From positions 22,074-86,073 of the forward strand of contig JABMOW010000147.1 of NCBI GenBank assembly GCA_013204025.1: DNA of 64,000 nt. The letters run 5' to 3'. The position numbers were made by a program, and so were the translations under genes. Source of the stretch: Fidelibacterota bacterium (GTDB lineage Bacteria; Fidelibacterota; Marinisomatia; SCGC-AAA003-L08; JACNLC01). Below are positions 8,700-19,356 of the stretch, in pieces. How positions within the stretch are numbered: the stretch's first letter is position 1; each line of letters opens with the position of its first letter. The notes under the pieces were generated by a model. That model made no database searches and was not told where the DNA came from. It worked only from the letters and a program-made list of their open reading frames with translations.

Positions 8700-11153
8700 A
8701 TGAAAAGAAATTTATCAAAAAGTGTCCAAGTCATTCTTAAAATTGCCAAAGATGAAGCCATCAGGTTGGGACACAGTTATGTGGGCTCAGAACATTTATT
8801 ATTGGGAATCATCCTCGATCATAACAGCAAAGCTGCAGGATTATTGGAATCCATCGGGGTATCTCTATTAGATTTACATCATAAGTTGGAAGCACTATTA
8901 AAATCAGTTGGTGGGACGATAACTCTTGGGCATCTTCCCTTGACACGAAGGTCAGAGCGGATTTTAAGGAATACCTTCTTAGAATCAGAAAAATTGAATA
9001 AAAAAGTCGCCGACGATACTCATTTATTATTAGCGATGGCACGGGAAAATGAAGGAATAGTAAAAGAAGTACTCGAAGACTTCAACGTTGATTATGACTT
9101 ACTTCTTACTTATATCAGTTCATTGGAATCCTCTGACCCTAAAACAGCACCACGATCCACATCAAATACGCCTACATTGGATATGTTTAGTAGAAATTTT
9201 TCAACTTTGGCTGCAGATGATAAATTGGATCCGGTTATTGGTCGATCCATTGAGATTGAACGAGTAGCACAAATTCTCGCCCGTCGTAAGAAAAATAATC
9301 CGGTTTTAATTGGAGAACCCGGTGTTGGAAAGACAGCTATCATAGAAGGACTTGCTATTCGTATTCACAAAAAAATTGTTCCTCGAATATTATGGGGAAA
9401 GCGAGTCTTGGCATTAGACTTGGCAGGATTGATTGCCGGGACAAAATATCGGGGCCAGTTTGAAGAACGAATGCAGAAAGTAATGATGGAGCTTGAAAAA
9501 ACAACAGATGTCATTATTTTTATAGATGAGTTACACACAATTGTAGGTGCCGGTGCCGCGTCTGGTTCTCTTGATGCCGCAAATATGTTCAAACCAGCCT
9601 TAGCGCGAGGAGAAATACAGGTCATTGGTGCTACTACTCTGAATGAGTATCAAAAGTACATTGAAAAAGATGGAGCACTCGAACGGCGATTTCAGAAAAT
9701 ACTGGTAGATCCACCATCAATCGGAGATACAGTTAAAATATTAGCAGGACTTCAGTCTAAATATGAAGAACATCATCATATCAGATATCTCCCAGAAGCT
9801 ATCAATGCATGTGTTGAACTCAGTGAACGATATATCAGAGATAAATTTCTTCCAGATAAAGCGATTGATGTCATGGACGAAGTGGGATCGAGAATCCATA
9901 TATCGAATATATTTGTACCTGAAAATATCCTGAAATTGGAAAAAGAAATTAAGGAATTGCGTGAGAAAAAAGAGGAAGTTATCAAGAACCAGCAATTTGA
10001 AGATGCTGCAAACCTCCGGGACAAAGAACGAAAGCTGGTAAAAAAATTACAGGAAACTGAGGCAAACTGGAATTCTGAAAAAAGTAAATCTCTCCCCGAA
10101 GTGAATAAAGAAGATGTGGCTAGTGTGATATCTATGATGACGGGTATCCCCGTGACCCAGGTAGCCGAATCTGAATCACGTCGCCTTATTAGAATGAATC
10201 AAGAGATTGAAAAGTATATCATCGGTCAGAAAGAATCGGTTGATATCCTATGTCAGGCGATTAAACGAGCTAGGACGGGTTTTAAGAATCCTAATCACCC
10301 AATCGGCTCATTTCTATTTTTAGGTCCTACGGGCGTGGGGAAGACCGAACTGGCAAAGGTCCTTGCGAGATACCTGTTTAATAATGAATCATCCCTGATC
10401 AAAATTGATATGTCTGAATACATGGAGCGACATAACGTTTCTCGTTTGGTAGGCGCTCCTCCCGGATACGTTGGTTACGATGAAGGAGGACAGTTAACCG
10501 AAAAAGTCAGACGTCATCCTTTTTCTGTGATCCTGTTTGATGAAGTTGAAAAAGCTCACCCGGATGCATTTAATATATTACTTCAAATACTTGATGAAGG
10601 TAAAATCTCCGACAGTATTGGCAGAATTGTGGATTTTCGAAATACAATCATTATCCTGACTTCAAATCTCGGGACAAAAAACATAACCTCAACATCCATT
10701 GGATTTTCAAAAAGCGATTCGAGCAATATAAAGGAAAAAGTAAAATCCGATATTAATGCAGAAGTTAAAAGAATCTTCAAACCTGAATTTCTTAACCGTC
10801 TTGATGAATTAATTATTTTCAGATCGCTAGATGTCAATGACCTCACTGACATTATTGATTTACAATTGAAAGATCTAAAATCAAATCTACTGGAGAAAAA
10901 TATCCAATTTAAAATGTCTCAAAAAGCGAAATTGCATCTTATTAATAAATGCAATTACCAGGAATGGGGTGCAAGACCATTGAGACGTATAATTCAAAAA
11001 GAGATAGAAAATACGATTTCTGAAAAGTTTCTAACCGGAGAATTCACTGATGGTGGACGAATTTCCGTTAAAATTCAGAAAGATAGTTTTGTATTTTCAC
11101 AAACTTCAAAATCAACATCGGACAAAACCATCCGAAAAAAGTACGCCACCTGA
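8700..11153 (+). CDS. clpC: ClpC-type AAA+ unfoldase, partner of ClpP
   Basis: Unfolds proteins for degradation by ClpP. It has 817 residues: the double Clp N-domain (about 1-145), AAA-1 with Walker A GEPGVGKT near 204-211, a UVR-type coiled segment ([18 protein letters not shown], about 430-450) that distinguishes ClpC from ClpA and from ClpB (long middle domain), and AAA-2 with GPTGVGKT near 542-549. The IGF tripeptide at about 667-669 lies where ClpC-type proteins carry the ClpP-docking loop. No clpP or adaptor gene is in the window. The start is ATG at 8700, 9 bases after the LolD gene. Confidence 0.92.
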   Translation: MKRNLSKSVQVILKIAKDEAIRLGHSYVGSEHLLLGIILDHNSKAAGLLESIGVSLLDLHHKLEALLKSVGGTITLGHLPLTRRSERILRNTFLESEKLNKKVADDTHLLLAMARENEGIVKEVLEDFNVDYDLLLTYISSLESSDPKTAPRSTSNTPTLDMFSRNFSTLAADDKLDPVIGRSIEIERVAQILARRKKNNPVLIGEPGVGKTAIIEGLAIRIHKKIVPRILWGKRVLALDLAGLIAGTKYRGQFEERMQKVMMELEKTTDVIIFIDELHTIVGAGAASGSLDAANMFKPALARGEIQVIGATTLNEYQKYIEKDGALERRFQKILVDPPSIGDTVKILAGLQSKYEEHHHIRYLPEAINACVELSERYIRDKFLPDKAIDVMDEVGSRIHISNIFVPENILKLEKEIKELREKKEEVIKNQQFEDAANLRDKERKLVKKLQETEANWNSEKSKSLPEVNKEDVASVISMMTGIPVTQVAESESRRLIRMNQEIEKYIIGQKESVDILCQAIKRARTGFKNPNHPIGSFLFLGPTGVGKTELAKVLARYLFNNESSLIKIDMSEYMERHNVSRLVGAPPGYVGYDEGGQLTEKVRRHPFSVILFDEVEKAHPDAFNILLQILDEGKISDSIGRIVDFRNTIIILTSNLGTKNITSTSIGFSKSDSSNIKEKVKSDINAEVKRIFKPEFLNRLDELIIFRSLDVNDLTDIIDLQLKDLKSNLLEKNIQFKMSQKAKLHLINKCNYQEWGARPLRRIIQKEIENTISEKFLTGEFTDGGRISVKIQKDSFVFSQTSKSTSDKTIRKKYAT

Positions 11154-11263
11154 CATAAAGATCCGTGAGTTTATCACTGCTGTCAAAACGTCTGATTTTC
11201 CAAACGGCATCATTGTTGTTTTAAAATAACTAAAATTAAATCATTTTATAATTTGGAGTTATA
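11154..11263 (+). other. dnaK upstream region
   Basis: The 110-base gap between clpC and dnaK. It holds a 16-base near-palindrome at 11215-11230 (GTTGTTTTAAAATAAC, one G/T pair) and an AT-rich run with TATAAT at 11247-11252 only 11 bases before the start codon. The Shine-Dalgarno GGAG is at 11255-11258. I see no CIRCE element (the HrcA operator) and no convincing two-part promoter. Confidence 0.3.
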
Positions 11264-13162
11264 ATGGGAAAAATCATTGGTATAGATCTGGGAACAACAA
11301 ATTCATGCGTATCCGTAATGGAAGGTGGAACCCCGGCAGTTATACAAAATTGCGAGGGTGGACGAACCACTCCATCTGTGGTTGCATTTACTAAAGATGG
11401 TAGCCGATTAATTGGTCAACCTGCAAAGCGTCAGGCAGTGACCAATCCTCAAAACACAGTTTCATCCAGCAAAAGATTTGTCGGTAGAATGTATAATGAG
11501 GTTGGGCAGGAAATTAAAGAGATGCCTTATTCGATTGTTAAAGGATCGAAGGGCGAGGTCCTATTTGATATTCAGGGAAAAAAATACACACCACCTGAAA
11601 TCAGTGCGATGGTTCTTCAGAAACTTAAACAAACTGCTGAAGAATATTTAGGCGAAACGGTTACTGATGCCGTCATCACAGTCCCTGCCTATTTTAATGA
11701 TTCGCAAAGACAGGCCACAAAAGATGCAGGTGTCATTGCTGGATTAAATGTTAGAAGAATAATTAATGAACCCACTGCTGCTGCATTAGCGTATGGTCTG
11801 GATAAAAAACACGATGAAAAGATCGCAGTTTTCGATTTGGGTGGAGGTACTTTCGATATCTCCATTCTGGAAATCGGTGACGGCGTATTTGAGGTCAAAT
11901 CTACAAATGGTGATACTCATCTGGGTGGTGATGACTTTGATCAGATGATGGTTGATTGGCTTGCAGAAGAATTTAAGAAATCCGACGGAATTGATATCCG
12001 AAAAGACCCCATGGCTTTACAAAGGTTGAAGGAAGCTGCTGAGAAAGCGAAGATTGAATTGTCATCATCTATGCAAACGGATGTAAACCTTCCGTTTATT
12101 ACTGCAGACTCCAGTGGACCGAAACATTTAAATATTGTTCTCACACGTGCAAAGTTTGAATCATTAGTTGAGCGTTTGATTGAAAGAACTCGCAAACCCT
12201 GTCTCGACGCAATGAAGGATGCCGGACTATCCACAAGTGAAATCGATGAAGTTATACTTGTTGGTGGCTCTACCAGAATTCCAGCGGTTCAGGATATGGT
12301 AAAAAAAGTATTTAATAAAGAACCCAACAAAAGTGTAAATCCCGATGAAGTTGTTTCTGTTGGAGCAGCTATCCAAGGTGGAGTGCTCTCCGGAGATGTG
12401 GAAGACATTCTATTACTTGATGTCATTCCATTGTCATTAGGAATTGAAACGTTGGGTGGGGTAGCAACCAAATTAATCGAATCCAACACGACAATTCCGA
12501 CCAAGAAATCACAAATATTTTCTACTGCTGGGGACAGACAGCCGTCAGTTGAAATCCATGTACTTCAAGGTGAAAGAGGAATGGCTTCAGATAATAAATC
12601 ATTGGGCAGATTTCATCTTGATGGTATTCCACCTGCTCCACGAGGGATTCCACAAATTGAGGTTACTTTCGACATTGACGCAAATGGCATCTTAAATGTA
12701 TCTGCAAAAGATAAAGCCACCAGCAAAGAACAAAGTATTCGTATTGAAGCTTCGAGTGGGTTAAGTGACTCGGATATTGAAAAGATGAAACGGGATGCGA
12801 AAGATCATGAAAAGGAAGATCATGATAAACGGGAAATGGTTGAAACGCATAATCAAGCAGAGCAACTCACCTACCAGACTGAAAAACAAATAACAGATTT
12901 GGGTGATAAAATCTCTGAAGATGATAAAAAAACCATTCAGGATGCCGTTGATGATTTAAAAGAGAAGAATAAAAGCACGGATTTAGATGCAATTAAATCT
13001 TCTATGGAAGAACTTAACAAAGCCTGGAGCTCAGTGTCTGAGAAGTTATATCAGCAAAGCCAACAAACATCTTCTGACCAGACTGATGCCGGTTCACAGG
13101 AATCTACTGGCCAAGATTCAAGCGTTGAAGATGCAGATTTTGAAGTTGTCGACGAAAAATAA
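11264..13162 (+). CDS. dnaK: Hsp70 chaperone DnaK
   Basis: Cytosolic ATP-dependent chaperone of 632 residues. The nucleotide-binding domain begins [17 protein letters not shown], with the phosphate-binding DLGGGTFD near residue 190 and the [11 protein letters not shown] motif near 330. The substrate-binding domain follows, with the conserved [11 protein letters not shown] linker region. The C-terminal tail [10 protein letters not shown] matches the usual bacterial DnaK end. It is monocistronic in appearance: 110 bases separate it from clpC and a strong terminator follows. grpE and dnaJ are not adjacent. Confidence 0.97.
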   Translation: MGKIIGIDLGTTNSCVSVMEGGTPAVIQNCEGGRTTPSVVAFTKDGSRLIGQPAKRQAVTNPQNTVSSSKRFVGRMYNEVGQEIKEMPYSIVKGSKGEVLFDIQGKKYTPPEISAMVLQKLKQTAEEYLGETVTDAVITVPAYFNDSQRQATKDAGVIAGLNVRRIINEPTAAALAYGLDKKHDEKIAVFDLGGGTFDISILEIGDGVFEVKSTNGDTHLGGDDFDQMMVDWLAEEFKKSDGIDIRKDPMALQRLKEAAEKAKIELSSSMQTDVNLPFITADSSGPKHLNIVLTRAKFESLVERLIERTRKPCLDAMKDAGLSTSEIDEVILVGGSTRIPAVQDMVKKVFNKEPNKSVNPDEVVSVGAAIQGGVLSGDVEDILLLDVIPLSLGIETLGGVATKLIESNTTIPTKKSQIFSTAGDRQPSVEIHVLQGERGMASDNKSLGRFHLDGIPPAPRGIPQIEVTFDIDANGILNVSAKDKATSKEQSIRIEASSGLSDSDIEKMKRDAKDHEKEDHDKREMVETHNQAEQLTYQTEKQITDLGDKISEDDKKTIQDAVDDLKEKNKSTDLDAIKSSMEELNKAWSSVSEKLYQQSQQTSSDQTDAGSQESTGQDSSVEDADFEVVDEK

Positions 13163-13188
13163 TTTAAATCGAAAATTATAATTCACAT

Positions 13189-13222
13189 ACAAAAACGGAC
13201 AGTTAAAACTGTCCGTTTTTGT
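13189..13222 (+). terminator. Rho-independent terminator of dnaK
   Basis: ACAAAAACGGACAGTT pairs perfectly with AACTGTCCGTTTTTGT, a 16-bp dyad whose GC-rich core CGGACAG/CTGTCCG is followed by a run of five T. It begins 26 bases after the dnaK stop. The A-run on the other side makes it potentially bidirectional. This is the clearest terminator in the window. Confidence 0.93.
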
Positions 13223-13253
13223 TATCTATCACATGTAATTTTTCTAGATTATT

Positions 13254-16200
13254 ATGTCTGTAATTCGTAGAAAACATGTAACACTCGGGGCACTTTCCCT
13301 AATTGTAGTTGTGGCGGGATTCGCAATTATAGGTGGTTATTATTTTACGGATAAAATATTTTTAAAATATAAACAACATATCCTGTCATATCTGTCAAAC
13401 AGAACATCAGTACAAATTTCTTTCTCTCACTTGGATGGGAATTTCTTAACCGGGTTTAATATTTATAACATGGAATGCCATGTTCCATCAGGAGAAATCT
13501 TCCATTCAGACTCAATGTCTATTCGTATTAATCCCTTTAAAATAATTTCGGGGGAATTTAATTTCAGCGATATCTCTATAAAAAACTCCAGATTAGATTT
13601 GGATAAATACAGTGATTTTCAAAAATCTAATACCTCCGATTCAGAAAAAAACAACCGACACAAAACCATTCAAATTCAACAATGTAAGTTGAATAATTTT
13701 AAATTACATAAAGAATCAAATGACGTCATCATATCTTCAGAGTTACGATTCATCTCAACGAGGGAGAAAGCTTCGATATTTCTCTATTATTTTGAAGTAG
13801 AAACAAATGGAATCATCAGCTCAATTGATTCCACAATAATGACATTCAATAATCAGATTGTTACGGTTGAATCTTTCAACTATACTTTTAACAATGGAGA
13901 TGCCATTATAGGGGATATGGCATTTACACTTGAGACTAATCAGTGGGGCTTCCCTGTCGATTTTAATTTAACCGGATCAGCTGTTGGAAAAGGACTGAAT
14001 CTGAATAAGTTAGAACTGACAGGTGCCATATTTTCCGATAAAATAAAATTACAGCGAGGTAAGATTAGTGTAGACCAATCTTACTTTGATTTATCCGGTC
14101 AATATTTTTATACCGACGGCAGGTGGAATGTTGATTTAAAATTTGATGAATTCGCAACCTATCTGGATTCTGTTTCATTACTCATATCGGGTAGTATAAA
14201 TTCTATTGGTTCAAGCAAAACAGACAGTATTCATTTTACCACTGATATTTCAAAACTGAACTACGGATTATTTGAAATTGGTAATATTAAAGGAAATGTT
14301 TCACTGGCTGATTCCATTTTAACGAACACAAAACCCGTAGAATTCGAATTTGCAGGTGTTACCGGACTTATTGATTCGATTTTTCTTAAAAAGAACGATT
14401 ATAAAATTTCTGCTCAGGTAGGTTTAAACGAATTCTCTCCCGGTAAATACATCGAGGGACTTCCATTATTGGATTTAACGGGCGTTGGTTCAGTCAATAT
14501 CGTGAGTAAATTCGGAATAATGGATTTACAGTCGAAGCTATTTTTAAAACCAATAGTTTATCATAATTTAAATTTTGGTGATAGCTTCTGGGAAGCATCT
14601 GTCGAAAGTGCTAATGGCAAACTAAGCGAACTGAAGTTAGTCGGAAGCGCTAAATCAATGAATTTCCCTCTGTTGACGCTTGACAGGTCAGTGATCAGCG
14701 CACAGTATAATGATGGTAATATTATCTTAAACCATATTTATGGATTAAATAAAAATGGAGACTATGTATTTGTCTCCGGATTTACAGACTCATCCATGGC
14801 AACTATTATTTTAGATTCACTTTTTCTAAATCTGAATGGAGTAAAAAGTTATTCAGGAAACTTGGATATTAAAAAACAAGATGACATCTATCATGTTAAT
14901 TGCGAAAATCTTTCAATAAATGATGGAAATATCGCCATAAGTGGAAAATACGCCAATCAAGAAAAATTCGAGTTTGATATGAGCATGGAAGATGTGGATA
15001 TCGTCGATATTGTTAAAATGTTGAGAAAAGAATCCACATTATCGGGAAAAATTAATGGAAATTCCCAATTTTCAAAATGGAATTCAAAGCCTGTACTATT
15101 TTCAGATATTAGAATTGTTGATGGTCAAATCAGTGATTTCAAAATGAATGAATTAGAAGGAAAAGTATCCTACTTTGATCATAGATGGTTAATCGGAGGA
15201 ATTTCAGCTCAGTCAGACTTAGGATTCATTGAATTATCCGGGTGGGTGAATTCTTCAATTGATTCAGAAAAAACTGTTTCATTTCTGCCACAAGATTCAT
15301 TGTCAATACAGGCATCATTAGATGGATTTCAAATTGAATCCATAAAAGAATACATACCTTGGAATTTTAAAACTGAAGGAAAGTTATCTGGTACAATTGA
15401 TATATCTGGGCAATTATCTAAACTATTTATGGCATCCGATATTCAAATAGAAAACCCTATTTTTGATCAATTAGAAGGAAAGTCTGCTAATGGAAAATTA
15501 ATTTATGACAACAAAAGACTATTCTTTAAAGAGACACAGATGAATATGCAACATGGAGATTATTTCATTAGTGGATTTATTCCTTTGGATCTGGATTATT
15601 TTTCAGAAAATAGACCGGAAGTCTGGAGCAACCCTATTGATTTGATGATCAGTGGAAAAGCATCTGAAATGGAATTCTTTTATCCATACTTCGATATTAT
15701 TGATTCTCTGATTTGCGATTGTTCAATGCAGCTTTCTATTGGTGGGTCTTTTAGAAATCCTATTAGAAATGGCCAGCTAATTATCAATAATGGTAAAGTA
15801 AACGTCACTCCACTAAATAACTCTTTTACAGATATAACCGGACTTGCCACGATTGATAACAATCTGTTAAATATATCAACAATGGAAGGAAAATCGAGAA
15901 AACTTGAAAAGGGCGATATTCTAAAAACGCCTTTAGATTATATTTACAAAATTTTCCACATTTCTCAAAAAACGAAACAAAAGTCAAATAATATTTCAGT
16001 AAATGGCACGATAGATTTAACTGAATTTTTCAATCCAAATTTTCAACTAATAGCATCGGGAAAAAATTTGTACATTGAGGATTCTCAAGATGAATTTATC
16101 GGAAGCGGACTTACTGAAATATCCGTGTCAGGGCAAGATACTATTCTGATTTCCGGCACCTTTGAACCGGACCCTTACGAATTTACCATTAGCCCTGTCA

Positions 16201-16985
16201 TGACTACTGAGTCCGTAACTAACGCTGCATATGATCCGGGTGGGATAATGATGTTTTATGACATTCATATTCCTCTGGATAATGGTGTCATTATCAAAAA
16301 TGATTTTATGGATATAGAAATCGAAGGTGAGATAACTCTCACAGCTATTGGTAGCGATGATTTTGTCCTGTCTGGAAATGTAAATATTGTGGACGGTTCA
16401 TTTTTTCTAAACGGCAATGAATTTACTGATACGGAAGGACGAATTACGTTCGATCCCGCTTCGGATTTTCCTGAAATGGACATAATTGCTTATACTTTCA
16501 TCACTGGAAAATCATACAAAGTTCTATTTTCCGGACCGTTAAACAACCCCGTTTTAGGATTTGAATCTGAAGATCCTACAGATTCATATTCTCAGGATGA
16601 AATTCTACGCATATTACTGGCGGGAGATGAGTCTCTTGTCGCAGGTAAAGATTTCAAAATACAGGATGCTGGTACGAACATCATTTCAAATTATCTCGCA
16701 ACAGAACTGGAAAGGTTGATTACGGCAAAAGGACCGGTAGATCGATTTCAATTAAAGAGTCAGGGTGCATTGTTCAGAGATATTAATAATATGGATGTCA
16801 ATCTTTACATGGGTAAACGGATGTCCCGAAAATTGTATATGAATATTAAAAGTGACATATTCTCTGATCAAATAAAAAATGAATATGAGATTACCTATCG
16901 GGTGGATAAAAATCAATCGATTGTTGTCCGTTTGGATGATGAAGGATATCCTCACCTCAATTACCGGATTAAATTCAAATATTAA
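13254..16985 (+). CDS. tamB: TamB-like envelope protein (DUF490)
   Basis: Large AsmA/TamB-type protein (1243 residues) thought to bridge inner and outer membranes and to carry phospholipids or help barrel assembly. It has one N-terminal membrane helix (about residues 11-32), then a long repetitive beta-strand region rich in Ser, Asn, Ile and Asp. The C-terminal TamB domain (about 880-1243) includes NVNIVDGSFFLNG, GRITFDPASDFPEMDI and LNNPVLGFESEDP, typical of DUF490. It ends in an aromatic residue (IKFKY). Its stop TAA overlaps the next start as TAATG, so it is coupled to the Omp85-family gene, the known TamB partner class. Confidence 0.85.
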   Translation: MSVIRRKHVTLGALSLIVVVAGFAIIGGYYFTDKIFLKYKQHILSYLSNRTSVQISFSHLDGNFLTGFNIYNMECHVPSGEIFHSDSMSIRINPFKIISGEFNFSDISIKNSRLDLDKYSDFQKSNTSDSEKNNRHKTIQIQQCKLNNFKLHKESNDVIISSELRFISTREKASIFLYYFEVETNGIISSIDSTIMTFNNQIVTVESFNYTFNNGDAIIGDMAFTLETNQWGFPVDFNLTGSAVGKGLNLNKLELTGAIFSDKIKLQRGKISVDQSYFDLSGQYFYTDGRWNVDLKFDEFATYLDSVSLLISGSINSIGSSKTDSIHFTTDISKLNYGLFEIGNIKGNVSLADSILTNTKPVEFEFAGVTGLIDSIFLKKNDYKISAQVGLNEFSPGKYIEGLPLLDLTGVGSVNIVSKFGIMDLQSKLFLKPIVYHNLNFGDSFWEASVESANGKLSELKLVGSAKSMNFPLLTLDRSVISAQYNDGNIILNHIYGLNKNGDYVFVSGFTDSSMATIILDSLFLNLNGVKSYSGNLDIKKQDDIYHVNCENLSINDGNIAISGKYANQEKFEFDMSMEDVDIVDIVKMLRKESTLSGKINGNSQFSKWNSKPVLFSDIRIVDGQISDFKMNELEGKVSYFDHRWLIGGISAQSDLGFIELSGWVNSSIDSEKTVSFLPQDSLSIQASLDGFQIESIKEYIPWNFKTEGKLSGTIDISGQLSKLFMASDIQIENPIFDQLEGKSANGKLIYDNKRLFFKETQMNMQHGDYFISGFIPLDLDYFSENRPEVWSNPIDLMISGKASEMEFFYPYFDIIDSLICDCSMQLSIGGSFRNPIRNGQLIINNGKVNVTPLNNSFTDITGLATIDNNLLNISTMEGKSRKLEKGDILKTPLDYIYKIFHISQKTKQKSNNISVNGTIDLTEFFNPNFQLIASGKNLYIEDSQDEFIGSGLTEISVSGQDTILISGTFEPDPYEFTISPVMTTESVTNAAYDPGGIMMFYDIHIPLDNGVIIKNDFMDIEIEGEITLTAIGSDDFVLSGNVNIVDGSFFLNGNEFTDTEGRITFDPASDFPEMDIIAYTFITGKSYKVLFSGPLNNPVLGFESEDPTDSYSQDEILRILLAGDESLVAGKDFKIQDAGTNIISNYLATELERLITAKGPVDRFQLKSQGALFRDINNMDVNLYMGKRMSRKLYMNIKSDIFSDQIKNEYEITYRVDKNQSIVVRLDDEGYPHLNYRIKFKY

Positions 16986-18748
16986 TGAATATCAGGTTTA
17001 AACATTTACTTATCCTGATACTGATCTTTTCAGGTATCGTTTTTTCGCAAGGGAAAAGACTTGTAAACCATATTTCATTTACGGGAAATGAGAATATTCG
17101 CGATAAAACACTTATCAGTGACTTGCATCTGCAACCAAAAAAGTTTCTAAAAGGGTATCCTTTTAAAGAGCGAGCACTTAAACTGGATGTCTTGTCCATT
17201 AAAAACAATTACATTTCGAATGGTTTTTTGGATGTATCTATCAATTCAGAAACAAACATAGTTAATGATCGGCTCATAGACATCACTTATCACATTTCTG
17301 AAGGAATTCGGTACCATTTGCAAAATGTTAATGTATCAGGAAACGAGGTCCTTTCTACAGAAGAATTATTAAAATTACTTCAGTTCAAAATGGGGGATGC
17401 TTATAATCCTTTTCAAATGTCCAGGTTCATTTCTGAAATTGAATATTTTTACTTTTCTAAAGGTAAAGTACTTGTTAAAATCGATACAGAAGTTATTCGA
17501 ATTGAAAATACTGTCAGTACAAATATAACAATTGATGAAGGAGGCACTTTTTACGTTTCCAATGTCACAATTTCTGGAATTATAAATTATCCTGAAAAAT
17601 TTATATTAAGAGAGCTGACATTTAAAAACGGTGATATTTATAATATAAAAGAAATTGAAAAATCACAATCCAGGGTTTTTTCATCAGGATTATTCGGCTC
17701 TGTTGAAATTCGTCCCGTGATAGGTTCCTTACTGGATAAGAATGTGACGATTGAAATCAAGGTGAGGGAATATTCATCAAAGCAGATAAAAACAGATATT
17801 GGGCTAGGACAGGAGCCATCTTCTTTGGGAGAAGGTTCACCTCCTGCCTCTGTATTGGAACTGGATGTTAAATGGCAACCAGGTACTATTCCTAAAACCA
17901 CAAGCCGAATTGAGTTTGGTAGCAATCTTGCGGTAAGATTGGATGAAAATATTACACTTCCCAATCTCAACTATGATATCACTTGGTTTACTCCGTGGGT
18001 ATTGGGTTTTAGACTGCCTCTTCGGATGAGATACTATCATAACGAACAAATAGATGAGAAACTTGACGGTGTATCATCCTCATTCATTTATCGGACAGGA
18101 GAGAGATACAAACTATCCGGTAGTATCAATCTGGAATTTATTGAATCTCTGGTTGAATCTGATCAAAAAAGAAGTGTCCAGATTAATTATATTGAGCAAA
18201 GACTAAACGATTTTATCTATCCTTCAACAGGGTATTTTTATTCTATTAACACTGAATTAAATGGCACTGTCCTTGGGGGAGAAGTTCACTTCCTAAAATT
18301 GGACTTTGAGTATAAAAAGTTTTATCCATTGGATAAAAATATCACATTCGGTGTACATCATCGGGTTGGCTATTTACATTCGATCAACTACAAGAATGAA
18401 AATTCTGATCCGTTACCTCCATTTTATAAATTTAAATTGGGAGGGAGTACATCATTGAGAGGCTGGAGAAATACTGATGAGATAAATTCTGATGGGGGAA
18501 TGATCCGATTTCAATCGAATTTTGAATTCCGCTATCCATTATTTTGGCTCATCGGTGGGGAACTATTTTTAGACATGGGCAAATTAGCCGATCAGTTTGA
18601 TAAAACATTATCTGACGGTTGGTATTGGGATGTAGGAACAGGCATTACGGTCAACTCACCTATTGGACCAGTCAGGACGGATGTGGCATTTCCACAAGGT
18701 AATTGGTCAGATCCAATGGTGCTTTTATCTATTCTTTACTTATTCTAA
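16985..18748 (+). CDS. tamA: Omp85-family outer-membrane protein (TamA/BamA-like)
   Basis: Outer-membrane barrel with periplasmic POTRA domains, 587 residues. A signal peptide (about 1-22, ending SGIVFSQ) is followed by about three POTRA repeats (VNHISFTGNENI, LQNVNVSGNEVLS, VSNVTISGIINYPEK) and a D15-type barrel from about residue 270. The conserved inner-barrel motif LGGSTSLRGW lies near 485 and the protein ends with an aromatic residue (LLSILYLF), as outer-membrane proteins do. Coupling to tamB makes TamA the likely role. Three POTRAs rather than five argues against its being the essential BamA, but this is not certain. Confidence 0.82.
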   Translation: MNIRFKHLLILILIFSGIVFSQGKRLVNHISFTGNENIRDKTLISDLHLQPKKFLKGYPFKERALKLDVLSIKNNYISNGFLDVSINSETNIVNDRLIDITYHISEGIRYHLQNVNVSGNEVLSTEELLKLLQFKMGDAYNPFQMSRFISEIEYFYFSKGKVLVKIDTEVIRIENTVSTNITIDEGGTFYVSNVTISGIINYPEKFILRELTFKNGDIYNIKEIEKSQSRVFSSGLFGSVEIRPVIGSLLDKNVTIEIKVREYSSKQIKTDIGLGQEPSSLGEGSPPASVLELDVKWQPGTIPKTTSRIEFGSNLAVRLDENITLPNLNYDITWFTPWVLGFRLPLRMRYYHNEQIDEKLDGVSSSFIYRTGERYKLSGSINLEFIESLVESDQKRSVQINYIEQRLNDFIYPSTGYFYSINTELNGTVLGGEVHFLKLDFEYKKFYPLDKNITFGVHHRVGYLHSINYKNENSDPLPPFYKFKLGGSTSLRGWRNTDEINSDGGMIRFQSNFEFRYPLFWLIGGELFLDMGKLADQFDKTLSDGWYWDVGTGITVNSPIGPVRTDVAFPQGNWSDPMVLLSILYLF

Positions 18749-18849
18749 TTTTTGCTTTTCAAGAAGGAACAAAAGAAAAACGAACTTGTTTGGAAGTAGT
18801 CTTGAATTCATAAATTTCGTTTGAAAATAAATACAGGAGAATCGTTTTA

Positions 18850-19356
18850 GTGAATAAAGTTACATTTCTTTTAACTGCTATGTTAGTATTGGTTGGATGT
18901 TCAAAAAACAGTGAGATCGTTGACCAATTATGGAATGAAGCAGAAAATTTAAGACAACAGGAAAATCTTGGAGCTGCAATATCTAAACTTGTGGATATAA
19001 AAACGAATTTTCCCGATGACCCAAAAGCTGCTGAAGCTCAATTCATGGTAGGTGAAATCTATCTGAATGATGTTAAAAATTACCCAATCGCACTTGAGGA
19101 GTTTAAAACTGTCATTCATGATTTCCCGAAATCTGAAATGGCGGAAAAAGCGTTTTTCATGATCGGTTATATTTACACAAACTATCTGCAAGCATTTAGC
19201 GATGGCATAGAGTATTATAATTTGTTTCTGGAAAAATACCCCAAAAGTGAATTGGTTGCTGCAGTCAAGTATGAGCTGGAAAGTTTAGCTGACGTCGAAA
19301 AAGAGATTTTAGAATTGTCAACTGCGAGCAAAACACATTCGGAGGTGGCTAATTAA
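18850..19356 (+). CDS. TPR-containing outer-membrane lipoprotein (BamD-like)
   Basis: A 168-residue lipoprotein. The GTG start is followed by a hydrophobic signal and lipobox LVGC (Cys at about residue 17). The mature part has tetratricopeptide/YfiO-type helical pairs, e.g. AAEAQFMVGEIYLNDVKNY, ALEEFKTVIHDFPKSEMAEK and GIEYYNLFLEKYPKSELVA. This resembles BamD and CpoB/YbgF-like repeats but is shorter than BamD. A Shine-Dalgarno-like CAGGAGA precedes the start. The stop TAA overlaps the MoxR start (TAATG). Position after tamBA suggests an envelope-assembly role; which complex it joins cannot be told from sequence. Confidence 0.75.
   Translation: MNKVTFLLTAMLVLVGCSKNSEIVDQLWNEAENLRQQENLGAAISKLVDIKTNFPDDPKAAEAQFMVGEIYLNDVKNYPIALEEFKTVIHDFPKSEMAEKAFFMIGYIYTNYLQAFSDGIEYYNLFLEKYPKSELVAAVKYELESLADVEKEILELSTASKTHSEVAN

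Noticed and set aside
11154..11263. TATAAT at 11247 as the dnaK -10 box
   Set aside because: Only 11 bases before the start codon and overlapping the ribosome-binding site region; no partner element at proper spacing.
12987..13181. Frame overlapping the 3' end of dnaK
   Set aside because: Shadow of the low-complexity dnaK tail; it ends just before the terminator and has no start signals.
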